NCBI GenBank assembly: GCA_011525805.1
Contig: WYBR01000102.1
Span: 1 to 64,000, forward strand
Length of the DNA stretch: 64,000 nt
Origin: Vicinamibacteraceae bacterium
Lineage (GTDB): Bacteria; Planctomycetota; Phycisphaerae; Phycisphaerales; UBA5793
Reading direction: 5' to 3'
The notes beneath the pieces were generated by a model. The model searched no databases. It was not told the origin of the DNA and saw only the letters and a list, made by a program, of their open reading frames with translations. Shown here in pieces: positions 1-9,837 of the stretch; the stretch's first letter is position 1, and the number at the start of each line of letters is the position of its first letter. Made by a program: the position numbers and the translations under genes.

Positions 1-35
1 ATGATTGGAACCGAGCCCCACGCGTAAGCACGGGT
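1..35. repeat. Right half of a REP-type palindrome
   Basis: The arm CCGAGCCCCACGCG...AGCACGGGT (about 10-35) matches the right arms of the complete 74-bp palindromes downstream. The first bases (ATGATT) match the end of the nested loop hairpin seen in those copies. The left half lies outside the window. From here to 134 the spacer resembles the later type-B spacers, sharing the stretch AAGGCCGGTGTT and the GGCGATG that precedes the next arm. Confidence 0.8.
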
Positions 36-134
36 GTTGGTCGTGGGCGCGGCGATGGCGGGCGACGATGGCGGGCGCGTGAGCGCTGTTGTGCCATTGC
101 CAAAGCGAACCGCGAAGGCCGGTGTTTGGCGATG

Positions 135-179
135 ACCCTCCCTCACGGTCGGGGCTCGGTTCATCGCAGAGCGATGATC
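135..179. repeat. Left half of a REP palindrome interrupted by the RAYT gene
   Basis: The left arm ACCCTCCCTCACGG...GGGGCTCGG (135-159) is followed by the nested hairpin TCATCGC/GCGATGA (161-178). In intact copies the next bases are GGAACCGAGCCCC, but here the match stops after GATC and the RAYT region begins. The missing right arm reappears at 771-800. Confidence 0.85.
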
Positions 180-770
180 CGCCGACAATCACTTGCCTCA
201 ATCATCCGCATCAAGCGATCCGCCCTGTCGATTCATCGTGTAGTCGCATGCCGCCGCGATCGAACGCTCATCCCACAGGTAGCGTGTGCTGCCGTGCCGC
301 GACCAGACCTTTTCGTCGTTGCCGATGAGCGCAGCCTCTCGCAATCGACGGGTACACCATGTCTTGAAGTCATTCATCATCCTCTCAGGCGTAGGCGGGC
401 CGGTGACAACGACATGCACATGCGTCGTTCTCGCCTGCAGGGCGTGGAGCGTCCACTTGCGGTGTGCGCACACCTCTCGTATCGTCGCCTGCACGACCTG
501 ACGTTTGGCAGCGTCGAGCGTAACGGTCTCCTGCTTGAACCGCCGGACTTCGAATCGTCGTCTGGCTTCACTCGGCGGCACGAAGGGAGTTCCCGGTCGA
601 TTGTGATCTTCATCAACGGAGCCGCCTTCCTCGCCGTGCAGCCATGTGCCGAAGGTGTGGAAGGTGACGAAGTACGCCAAGGGCCGGGAATCGATGCGAC
701 GCTCCGCCATTTGTTCATAGTGTCCACCTCACCGCGAAGAGTCAACTCTGGAGAACTCCATGGGGCAACG
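180..770 (-). mobile_element. Compact RAYT-bearing segment inserted inside a REP palindrome
   Basis: The two halves of one palindrome (135-179 and 771-800) are separated by about 591 bp. This segment is almost filled by the RAYT reading frame on the minus strand, with about 18 bp on its 3' side and 60 bp on its 5' side. I see no flanking direct repeat that would indicate a target duplication, which fits single-strand Y1 (HUH) chemistry better than a DDE transposase. An alternative view is that this is the parental unit from which the REP copies derive. Confidence 0.65.
198..710 (-). CDS. REP-associated tyrosine transposase (RAYT, IS200/Y1-like)
   Basis: This 170-residue protein has the hallmarks of the HUH/Y1 single-strand endonuclease fold. 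The His-hydrophobe-His metal motif is HVH at residues 97-99, in a THVHVVV strand. A candidate nucleophilic tyrosine is Y157, in DYTMNRQ with Q162 four residues further on. The length and the N-terminal YFVTFHTFGTWLHG segment resemble RAYT proteins, which in other bacteria are thought to process REP palindromes. The gene lies inside a REP array with partial palindromes on both sides, as expected for a RAYT acting on its own repeats. The ATG at 710 gives a protein of normal length; an upstream ATG is out of frame. No truncation or frameshift is visible. Activity is inferred from motifs only. Confidence 0.85.
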   Translation of the reverse strand: MAERRIDSRPLAYFVTFHTFGTWLHGEEGGSVDEDHNRPGTPFVPPSEARRRFEVRRFKQETVTLDAAKRQVVQATIREVCAHRKWTLHALQARTTHVHVVVTGPPTPERMMNDFKTWCTRRLREAALIGNDEKVWSRHGSTRYLWDERSIAAACDYTMNRQGGSLDADD

Positions 771-800
771 CGGAACCGAGCCCCACGCGTGAGCACGGGT
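771..800. repeat. Right half of the RAYT-interrupted REP palindrome
   Basis: CGGAACCGAGCCCC followed by ACGCGTGAGCACGGGT matches the right arm of the complete palindromes base for base. It pairs with the left arm at 135-159 across the RAYT segment. Confidence 0.85.
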
Positions 801-1138
801 CTGGGTTGACCGTCGCACGGGCGACTGGCGGTGACATTCAATGCGTGATCGCGACCGTCAGCGAATCGAACCGCGAAGGCCGGTGATCGGCGAAGACCCT
901 CCCTCACGGTCGGGGCTCGGATCATCGCGTGGCGATGATCGGAACCGAGCCCCACGCGTGAGCACGGGTCTGGGTTGACCGTCGCACGGGCGACTGGCGG
1001 TGACATTCAATGCGTGATCGCGACCGTCAGCGAATCGAACCGCGAAGGCCGGTGAGCAGCGATGACCCTCCCTCACGGTCGGGGCTCGGTTCATCGCGAC
1101 GCGATGATCGGAACCGAGCCCCACGCGTGAGCACGGGT
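801..1138. repeat. Two tandem 169-bp REP units (type A)
   Basis: Bases 801-969 and 970-1138 are near-identical direct repeats of 169 bp. Each has a spacer beginning CTGGGTTGACCGTCGCACGG and ends in a 74-bp imperfect palindrome (896-969 and 1065-1138). The palindrome has outer arms ACCC..TCAC..GGGGCTCGG and CCGAGCCCC..GTGAG..GGGT around a nested ATCATCGC/GCGATGAT-type hairpin. The two copies differ mainly around the inner loop. I see no coding capacity. Confidence 0.9.
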
Positions 1139-1454
1139 CCTGGACGTGTGGGCGGCAATGGGTCACGACGATCGCTGGCGTGTCGGCGCGACCGGACCAT
1201 TGCCAATGCGAACGGCGAAGGCCGGTGTTCGGCGATGACCCTCCCTCACGGTCGGGGCTCGGATCATCGCGTGGCGATGATCGGAACCGAGCCCCACGCG
1301 TAAGCACGGGTCCTGGACGTGTGGGCGGCAATGCGTCACGATGATCGCTGGCGTGTCGGCGCGACCGGACCATTGCCAATGCGAACGGCGAAGGCCGGTG
1401 TTCGGCGAAGACCCTCCCTCACAGTCGGGGCTCGGATCATCGCTTTGCGATGAT
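1139..1454. repeat. Tandem REP units (type B), the last one truncated
   Basis: A second spacer type begins CCTGGACGTGTGGGCGGCAA (1139 and 1312). The first type-B unit is 173 bp and ends in a full palindrome (1238-1311). The second carries only the left arm (1411-1435) and the nested hairpin ATCATCGC-TTT-GCGATGAT (1436-1454). It then stops exactly where the right arm should start. This is the same break position as in the RAYT-interrupted copy. Confidence 0.88.
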
Positions 1455-2015
1455 GAGGTCGCGCGATGTTTCCCCGCACTCCGGGCAGCGAGGCTGGGCG
1501 AGGCCGGTGAGGTCGTAGCCGCAGCCGTCGCACGTGCCGGCGGCGCAGGTGAACGCGTTCACCGCCGCGCGCCAGGCAACGTAGAGGATCAGGCTTGAGA
1601 CGATCGACATGATGAGCGCGGCGGTGAATCCGCGAGGGACGATCCGGACTCGGTCCAGAGACGGATTGTCGGTCCAGTTCCAGGGAAAGCCGGAACGGTT
1701 GCGTTCGCTCAACAGCCATCCTGTGAAGCCGAAGGCATCGACGCGAGACTCGTCAATCGAAACTGATGATCCAAAGACAACCCGATCACCGCTTGGTTCA
1801 AGATACAGAGCATGCGGATCGGGTCGGATGCGAACGGCTTCGATCATTGCCTCCAAGTTCGGCGTCGAGCGAGAAACAGTTGGAGAAGCCGGTCGCGCTT
1901 CCCACACGCCTTCACTCCGCCACGCCCAGCACAAGTACATTCCAACGATCCACACCGCCAGAAACACTACCCCGAAGAGCCTTCGTCGCACCGGTTTCGT
2001 CGGGGGCCAGGTCAT
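1437..2015 (-). CDS. Small membrane protein with C-terminal zinc ribbon
   Basis: A 192-residue protein with an N-terminal membrane segment (about 13-31), an exported or periplasmic middle part of about 100 residues, a second membrane segment (about 130-150) and a C-terminal four-cysteine zinc ribbon (C162, C165, C177, C180, with CGYDLTGL and CPECG). This ribbon signature recurs in two other proteins of this window and is typical of planctomycete membrane proteins of unknown role. The final residues IIAKR and the TGA stop are encoded by the loop hairpin of the truncated REP unit, so the repeat has set this gene's 3' end. The gene is divergent from alaS. No function can be assigned. Confidence 0.8.
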   Translation of the reverse strand: MTWPPTKPVRRRLFGVVFLAVWIVGMYLCWAWRSEGVWEARPASPTVSRSTPNLEAMIEAVRIRPDPHALYLEPSGDRVVFGSSVSIDESRVDAFGFTGWLLSERNRSGFPWNWTDNPSLDRVRIVPRGFTAALIMSIVSSLILYVAWRAAVNAFTCAAGTCDGCGYDLTGLAQPRCPECGETSRDLIIAKR

Positions 2016-2157
2016 GGGAGGGACTTCGGAATTGCGCCGCCGGGGGGTTACGATTCCGGCATTCGGGGTTATTGGGCCGCGCAGCGCCGCGTGCCGCGAC
2101 GACCGCCCCGACCAATACGATGGTACGAACCCGGCCGCCGCCGGTTCCGGAGATCAC

Positions 2158-4995
<2,838 letters not shown>

Positions 4996-5007
4996 ACCGA
5001 CCCCGGA

Positions 5008-5028
5008 GCATGGGCGTCTCGCCCGTGC
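5008..5028. repeat. GGGCGTCTCGCCC hairpin
   Basis: GCATGGGCG-TCT-CGCCCGTGC forms a hairpin just after alaS. The same core in the opposite orientation occurs at 57866-57882 between two other genes, so this is a dispersed palindrome. It has no T-tract, so a terminator role is possible but not supported. Confidence 0.6.
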
Positions 5029-5136
5029 GAACCGGACTGTCACCCCGGAGATCGCAGAGAGCGCGGAAAAGAGGCGAACCCCCAAGGCCCAAAGGTTCAA
5101 AGAGGATCAGGGACGCAGCGTTGGAGGGAAGAACAG

Positions 5137-6126
5137 ATGAACCGTCAAATCAAGACTGAACAAAGCCAGACGTCGCGCCGGCGATTCCTCACGGGAGTGA
5201 CCGCCCTCGCCGTAGCGCCGTTCCTGCGAACACCGCTGGCGTGCGCCGCAACTACGGACCTGAATCCCATGATGGCCAGACCCCTCTTCCCCATCTCGCT
5301 CGCCCAGTGGTCGCTGCATCGCACCATCCGCGCCGGCCGACTCGACGCCCTCGCTTTCGCCGCGTACGCGAAGACGGAGTTCGGCCTCGAGGCCGTCGAG
5401 TACGTCAACCAGTTCTTCGCCGACAAGAGCGGCGACCAGGCGTTTCTCGCGGAACTGCGCCAGCGGGCCGAGGACGCCAGCGTGAAGAGCCTGCTCATCA
5501 TGATCGACGGCGAGGGCGCCATCGGCGACGCCGACGAAGCCGCCCGCGCGAAGTCCATCGAGAATCACAAACCCTGGGTCGATGCCGCCAAGACCCTCGG
5601 CTGCCACAGCATCCGCGTCAACGCCGAGTCGAGCGGCTCCTACCAGGAGCAGCAGCAGCGCGCCGCCGACGGACTCTCGCGCCTCCTCGAGTACGCCGCG
5701 CCTCAGGAGATCAACGTCATCGTTGAGAATCATGGCGGGTTGTCGTCCAACGGCGCCTGGCTCGCAGGCGTGATGAAGCGCGTCAACCACCCGCGCTGCG
5801 GCACGCTGCCGGACTTCGGCAACTTCTGCTTCGACTGGTCGCGGCAGAATGAGCCGGACGCCTGGTACGACCGCTACAAGGGGGTGGAGGAGATGATGCC
5901 CTTCGCTAAAGCCGTCAGCGCCAAGAGCCACGACTTTGATGAGCATGGCAACGAGACGAAGACTGACTTCCGCCGCATGATGCGCCTCGTCCTCGCCGCC
6001 GGCTACCGCGGCCACGTGGGCATCGAGTACGAAGGCGAGCGCCTCGGCGAAGTCGAGGGCATCCGCGCCACCCAGCGCCTGCTGGAAACGGTCCGCGAGG
6101 AGTTGGCGGGCGAGTTCACCCCCTGA
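5137..6126 (+). CDS. Tat-exported sugar phosphate isomerase/epimerase-like TIM-barrel protein
   Basis: The N-terminus has a twin-arginine signal ([17 protein letters not shown], about residues 13-30), so the protein is probably exported folded. The rest resembles the xylose isomerase-like/AP endonuclease 2 TIM barrel. Relevant segments are the early SLAQWSLHR strand, [17 protein letters not shown], the acidic metal-type strand [10 protein letters not shown], the LPDFGNF strand, the [10 protein letters not shown] metal-site-like segment and the late HVGIEYEG strand with an acidic ligand. Length (329 residues) is normal for planctomycete sugar isomerase/epimerase proteins. The exact substrate is unknown. 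GGAGG lies about 9 bp before the ATG. It stands alone after alaS on the same strand, separated by 141 bp. Confidence 0.85.
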   Translation: MNRQIKTEQSQTSRRRFLTGVTALAVAPFLRTPLACAATTDLNPMMARPLFPISLAQWSLHRTIRAGRLDALAFAAYAKTEFGLEAVEYVNQFFADKSGDQAFLAELRQRAEDASVKSLLIMIDGEGAIGDADEAARAKSIENHKPWVDAAKTLGCHSIRVNAESSGSYQEQQQRAADGLSRLLEYAAPQEINVIVENHGGLSSNGAWLAGVMKRVNHPRCGTLPDFGNFCFDWSRQNEPDAWYDRYKGVEEMMPFAKAVSAKSHDFDEHGNETKTDFRRMMRLVLAAGYRGHVGIEYEGERLGEVEGIRATQRLLETVREELAGEFTP

Positions 6127-6230
6127 TCCGGCGCGGATAAGGCAAGTGCGCGGGCCGCCATTTTACTTATCCGCGTCGATAAGCAAGACGGCGCTTTCCC
6201 TATCGGCCGCTCCACCGCCGCACCGCCCTG

Positions 6231-6258
6231 CTTTGTGCCTTTGAGACTTTGTGGTGAA
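6231..6258. repeat. Half copy of a CACAAAG/CTTTGTG palindromic repeat
   Basis: CTTTGTGCCTTTGAGACTTTGTGGTGAAC matches the right arm of the complete inverted repeat at 8057-8209, and more loosely the one at 62051-62183. No left arm is found nearby, so this is a solo arm. Confidence 0.7.
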
Positions 6259-6299
6259 CGCTCGATCTGGACGCGCTGAAGGCGTCCGACGCGGATGGA

Positions 6300-6890
6300 T
6301 CAGGAAGCCCGCGCCCCTTCTCCCCAGCGCTTCCCCACCGCGTGCTCCACCCCGAGCAGATCGAGCAGGCGCGCCACGACGAAGTCGGCGAGGTCCTGCG
6401 TACTCTGCGGCAGCAGGTACCAACCCGGGTTCGCCGGGGCGATGATTCCGCCCGCGAGGCTGAGGCGGCGCATGTTCTCGATGTCGATGTGCGAGAGGGG
6501 CATCTCGCGGTGGCAGAGAATCAGCCGGCGCCGCTCCTTGAGCGTGACCGCCGCGGCTCGGTAGAGCAGGTTGTCCCCCAGGCCGTTGGCGACGCTGGCG
6601 AGCGCGTTGCTCGAGGCCGGAACGATGATCATCCCGTCGTGGAGAAAGGATCCGGAGGCGATGGCGGCGCCGACGTCATTGTTGTTGTAGAGGATGATGC
6701 CGTGATCGCCGCGGCGGGCGAGGCCTTCGAGGTTCACCTGCTCCATGCCGAGTTCATCGCGCAACAGGCGCCGGCCCCACGTCGAAATGACGAGGTGAAC
6801 TTCAACATCCGCGGCGACAAGCGCGCGGATCACGCCCTGCGCATACACCGCGCCGCTCGCGCCGCTGATGCCAACCACGATTCGCCGCAT
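6300..6890 (-). CDS. ubiX: Flavin prenyltransferase UbiX
   Basis: UbiX joins a dimethylallyl group to FMN to make the prenylated flavin cofactor used by UbiD-type decarboxylases, as in ubiquinone or menaquinone formation. The 196-residue product starts with the family motif RRIVVGISGASGAVYAQG. It continues with VHLVISTWG, the FMN-site stretch GSFLHDGMIIVPASSNALASVANGLGDNLLYRAA, the KERRRLILCHREMPLS segment and the C-terminal GGIIAPANPGWY. The frame is open further upstream, but homology begins at the ATG at 6890, preceded by GCGGAG at short spacing. No ubiD is seen in the window. It is divergent from the lipoprotein gene at 7069, with a 178-bp shared upstream region. Confidence 0.95.
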   Translation of the reverse strand: MRRIVVGISGASGAVYAQGVIRALVAADVEVHLVISTWGRRLLRDELGMEQVNLEGLARRGDHGIILYNNNDVGAAIASGSFLHDGMIIVPASSNALASVANGLGDNLLYRAAAVTLKERRRLILCHREMPLSHIDIENMRRLSLAGGIIAPANPGWYLLPQSTQDLADFVVARLLDLLGVEHAVGKRWGEGARAS

Positions 6891-7068
6891 CTCCGCTGAT
6901 TCTACGCCCACGATGAGGCTCTGCGAATCGTGGGGTGCGTTCACGCGCCGCCGCGCAAATCCTCGGCCCGATCGAAAGCGATCCCGCCCCGGCGGCGCGC
7001 CGGTGAATAGGATAAGGAGCGCTGTGCATACCCGCACGCGCCCGACCCGCCACCACCGGAACCCCGCC

Positions 7069-7725
7069 ATGCACTTGCGCCTGCCCGCCATTCTCCTGCT
7101 CGCCGCCGCGCTGAGCGGCTGCGCCTCCTATGTCAACATCCCCGCCGACTCGGAGAAGGACATCGCCATCAACGCGATCAACGCGCCGCCGACGCCCGGC
7201 GTGATCAGCGCCGCGCTGGATCATGTCCTGCGCGACTTTCCGCCGCCGGCGACGCCCTACGGCATCCGACTTCCCGCCGACGCGAGCGAGAGCACCTGGC
7301 AGAAGGTCGCCCGGCAGCGCGACGGGGCCCTGCCCTTTGCCGAACTCCCCCTCGGCCAGCCCGCTTACGACGTGCGCTCGATCCGCATCCGCGGGAGTGA
7401 CGCATGGGTGGACATCGTCGTGCCGGAGACGATTGACAACCGGCCCCTGGTCGAACTCCGCCTCGAGGGGTGGGTGGACGGCTGGAAGGTGACGTCGGTG
7501 CGCCGCTGGTCGGCGAGCGTGATCCGCGTGCGGGAATCGAGCGGGCAGTATGTTCCGACATCCACGAACGAACCGGCGCTGCGGCCGATCGTGGCGACGA
7601 CTGAGCCGCGCACCGCCGCGGCTGAGCCGCCGTCGATCGAGCCGAGCGCGGAAGAGGTCGAGCCGGCCGCGCCGCAGGATCGTCCGCTCACGCCGCTGCG
7701 ACCGGTCAAGAGCGACAGTCCGTGA
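7069..7725 (+). CDS. Putative lipoprotein of unknown function
   Basis: A 218-residue protein with a clear lipoprotein signal: MHLRLPAILLLAAALSGC, with lipobox LSGC and lipidated Cys18. The mature part has one alpha/beta-like region (about residues 35-150) with DAWVDIVVPE and PLVELRLEGWVDGWKVTSVRRW strands. A proline- and glutamate-rich tail of low complexity (about 165-218) follows. The ATG at 7069 is chosen because it places the signal peptide at the N-terminus. I recognise no family. The HEAT-type gene follows 20 bp later on the same strand, so the two may be co-transcribed. Confidence 0.75.
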   Translation: MHLRLPAILLLAAALSGCASYVNIPADSEKDIAINAINAPPTPGVISAALDHVLRDFPPPATPYGIRLPADASESTWQKVARQRDGALPFAELPLGQPAYDVRSIRIRGSDAWVDIVVPETIDNRPLVELRLEGWVDGWKVTSVRRWSASVIRVRESSGQYVPTSTNEPALRPIVATTEPRTAAAEPPSIEPSAEEVEPAAPQDRPLTPLRPVKSDSP

Positions 7726-7745
7726 GTCGCTGAGCGTTTGACGCC

Positions 7746-8111
7746 ATGGCCGATCAACCATCCATGAAGGGCCTGGCCAATCGCCTCAAGCTGCCCCAGC
7801 CGATGGCGAGGCGGATCGCCATCGCCGACCTGAGCCGGCGCGATGAGCCTGAGGCGCTCGATGCGCTGCTGGCGCACCTGCCGCGCGAGACGGACCACAA
7901 GGCCCTGCTGCGCATCGTCGAAGCGCTCGGCGAGCGCCGCCACGCCCCGGCCGCCGAAGCGCTCACCGCCCTGCGCGACAACCCGGAGACGCCCGCCGAC
8001 CTCGCCCACGCCGCGACGATCGCGCTGGATCGGATTGAGCGTGCGGAGGCCGGTGATTCACCACAAAGGACACCAAGTCACGAAGAAGGCGCCAAGCGAA
8101 AGCCCGGCTGA
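7746..8111 (+). CDS. Small HEAT-repeat-like protein with a repeat-derived tail
   Basis: A 121-residue helical protein. ARRIAIADLSRRDEPEALDALLAHL and DHKALLRIVEALGERRHAPAAEALTAL have the pattern of two HEAT/PBS-lyase-type helical repeats, and a third partial repeat follows. Such repeats usually bind other proteins. No catalytic motif or signal is visible. The last 18 or so residues are encoded by the left arm of an intergenic palindromic repeat (from 8057), which also provides the stop. The original C-terminus was therefore probably replaced when the repeat inserted. The gene lies just after the lipoprotein gene and may form a two-gene unit with it. Confidence 0.65.
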   Translation: MADQPSMKGLANRLKLPQPMARRIAIADLSRRDEPEALDALLAHLPRETDHKALLRIVEALGERRHAPAAEALTALRDNPETPADLAHAATIALDRIERAEAGDSPQRTPSHEEGAKRKPG

Positions 8112-8209
8112 TTCGTTTCGTCCCTGTGCCGAGCACCCCGTTTTCCTTTGAGTTCAACCTTCAACTCACCTTCGTGCCCGCTTTGTGCCTTTGTGTCCCT
8201 TGTGGTGAA
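8057..8209. repeat. Intergenic inverted repeat with CACCACAAAG/CTTTGTGGTG arms
   Basis: The left arm TTCACCACAAAGGACACCAA (8057-8085 region) is complementary, with small gaps, to the right arm ending TTTGTGTCCCTTGTGGTGAA (8171-8209). About 85 bp lie between the arms. Another complete copy is at 62051-62183 and a solo arm at 6231-6258. The left arm lies inside the 3' end of the HEAT gene. Confidence 0.85.
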
Positions 8210-8241
8210 CGAAGTGCGCACGAATCGTCTGTACCGCCGCC

Positions 8242-9717
8242 TCACCGCCGCCCGATCTTCTTGCGGTTGTGCTCGATGACGCTCGGCCCCCAGCCGCCGA
8301 TGAGGTACGGGCCGGCCCATCCCCACGAGGGGACGCGCAGCGTCCCGCTCGCCTCCAGTTGCAGCCAGTAGTAGTTGCCGTCGCTTTCCTTGCGCACGAC
8401 GGACTCGCCGAGCACCTGCGGATCATCAGACGTGATGAACTGCGCGAGGAGGGATTCGAGGCGGCGCTGCGTCGCGGCCGCCTGCCGGGCGTCCTTCAAC
8501 TCGAAGTACACCGTCGTCGCGCCGGGCACGGGCACGGCCGGCGGCGGATCGTTGCTCAGCACCACGTAGGGCACGAACGCCGACCACAGCGCCGCGTACG
8601 TCTGCCGCTCGCGTGCGCGATACTCGCGCACCCGCGCATCGAACGCGGGCAGTTTGTCCTCGCGCAGCGTGTCGCGATACGCGCTGAGCACGCGGTCGAA
8701 TGACGCGGCGAGGTCGATGGGAATGACGACGCAATACTTGCCCTCCGGCCTGGGAAGCGTCAGGTCGCGCGGCCAGCGGTCGAGGGTGAGCGATCGGCTC
8801 GCGACCGCGTCGAGGGGATCGCTGCGCCGCTGCCAGGTCACGTCGGCGACGAGGAACTCGTTCGCCCACCGGCCGTGGAACATCCAGTTCCGTGCGTTGT
8901 CGAGGCGCCAGGTGGTGAGGATGCGCCGCGGCCGGCCCTGCGCGAGCACTTCGGGCATCGCCTTTCGCAAGGCGTCGAGGTCGATCCACAGTTCGAGGAA
9001 CGGAGGTCCGGCGGCGCGCTGTGCGCCGGAGGCGCGGTGCAGCGTGAGCAGGTCGTGAGGCACTGCGGCGCCCTGCGACGTCACCCACCGCTCCAGCGAG
9101 CCGTGGCCGAGGCCGACGACGAACGAATCGCTCAGCGACGCCCACTCGACGGTCTGCCACGCCGCCCACTGCGGCTGGCGGAATCGCGCTGCGCGCCGCC
9201 CGCCGGGCAGGTCGAAGAGTTCCTGCGTCGGGCCCGGAGTATCGCCTTGCCCGGCCGATTCGTCGCCGCCCGCGGGCGCTTCGCCCTTGTAATGCGAGAG
9301 GATCGTCCCGAGGGTCGAGAGGAAACTGCGATGGTCGCGCGTCGATTCAAGCACGAGCACCGCCTGGAGGGCAGTGATGCGAAAGCCGTTCTTCGCCGCG
9401 TCATCATGCTCGGCGTCGAGGTCGAGCACGCACATGGTGTGGGGCACGGCGCCGGCGACGCTCGCCGCGAGAATGCCGTCGAAGATCGGATGAAAATCGG
9501 CATTCACCAGCCCCGCCTGCTCGGCGAGTTTGAGCGCCAGCGGAAGGAACGCGGCCGTCTTCGTGTCGAAGCGCGAGGGGTCGAAGCGGTAGAACGCGAC
9601 GGCGTCGGGCGGAATGGCCGGAGGCGCGGCCTCGACCCGACGAGCCGCGCCCGCCCCGAGCGCAACCGCGAGGAGCGCGCCGATCACCGGAGTTGCCGCG
9701 AAGATTGGCTTGCGCAT
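8242..9717 (-). CDS. Secreted protein of unknown function
   Basis: A 491-residue protein with a Sec-type signal peptide (MRKPIFAATPVIGALLAVALGAGAARRVEA) and no further obvious membrane segment. The mature part opens with PPDAVAFYRFDPSRF, resembling large planctomycete proteins that score per-object quantities. It then alternates beta strands and helices, with VLDLDAEHDDAAKNGF, LWIDLDALRKAMPEVL and TTVYFELKDARQAAATQRRLESLL. It ends in a basic KKIGRR tail. I know no named family or catalytic motif for it. The ATG at 9717 is chosen over an in-frame start 39 bp upstream because it begins the signal peptide. dprA lies upstream on the same strand, 120 bp away. Confidence 0.75.
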   Translation of the reverse strand: MRKPIFAATPVIGALLAVALGAGAARRVEAAPPAIPPDAVAFYRFDPSRFDTKTAAFLPLALKLAEQAGLVNADFHPIFDGILAASVAGAVPHTMCVLDLDAEHDDAAKNGFRITALQAVLVLESTRDHRSFLSTLGTILSHYKGEAPAGGDESAGQGDTPGPTQELFDLPGGRRAARFRQPQWAAWQTVEWASLSDSFVVGLGHGSLERWVTSQGAAVPHDLLTLHRASGAQRAAGPPFLELWIDLDALRKAMPEVLAQGRPRRILTTWRLDNARNWMFHGRWANEFLVADVTWQRRSDPLDAVASRSLTLDRWPRDLTLPRPEGKYCVVIPIDLAASFDRVLSAYRDTLREDKLPAFDARVREYRARERQTYAALWSAFVPYVVLSNDPPPAVPVPGATTVYFELKDARQAAATQRRLESLLAQFITSDDPQVLGESVVRKESDGNYYWLQLEASGTLRVPSWGWAGPYLIGGWGPSVIEHNRKKIGRR

Positions 9718-9837
9718 CTGTTCCACCGGACGCTCAGCCCGGCGCTCCCCGTGCAAAAGAAGTGGCGGCGCAATTCAATCGACGGGGGCGGCGTCGATCA
9801 ATGGCGACTTCCGGCTGATCTTCCGGCGGTCGGACGC

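Noticed and set aside
801-1454. Direct repeats that might suggest a CRISPR array
   Set aside because: Units are 169-173 bp, spacers are themselves repeated and the palindrome is 74 bp long. No cas gene is near. The arrangement fits REP units around a RAYT.
1609-2157. N-terminal extension of alanyl-tRNA synthetase
   Set aside because: The frame is open but the translation is unlike AlaRS and overlaps the coding region of the divergent zinc-ribbon gene. Family similarity begins at the ATG at 2158.
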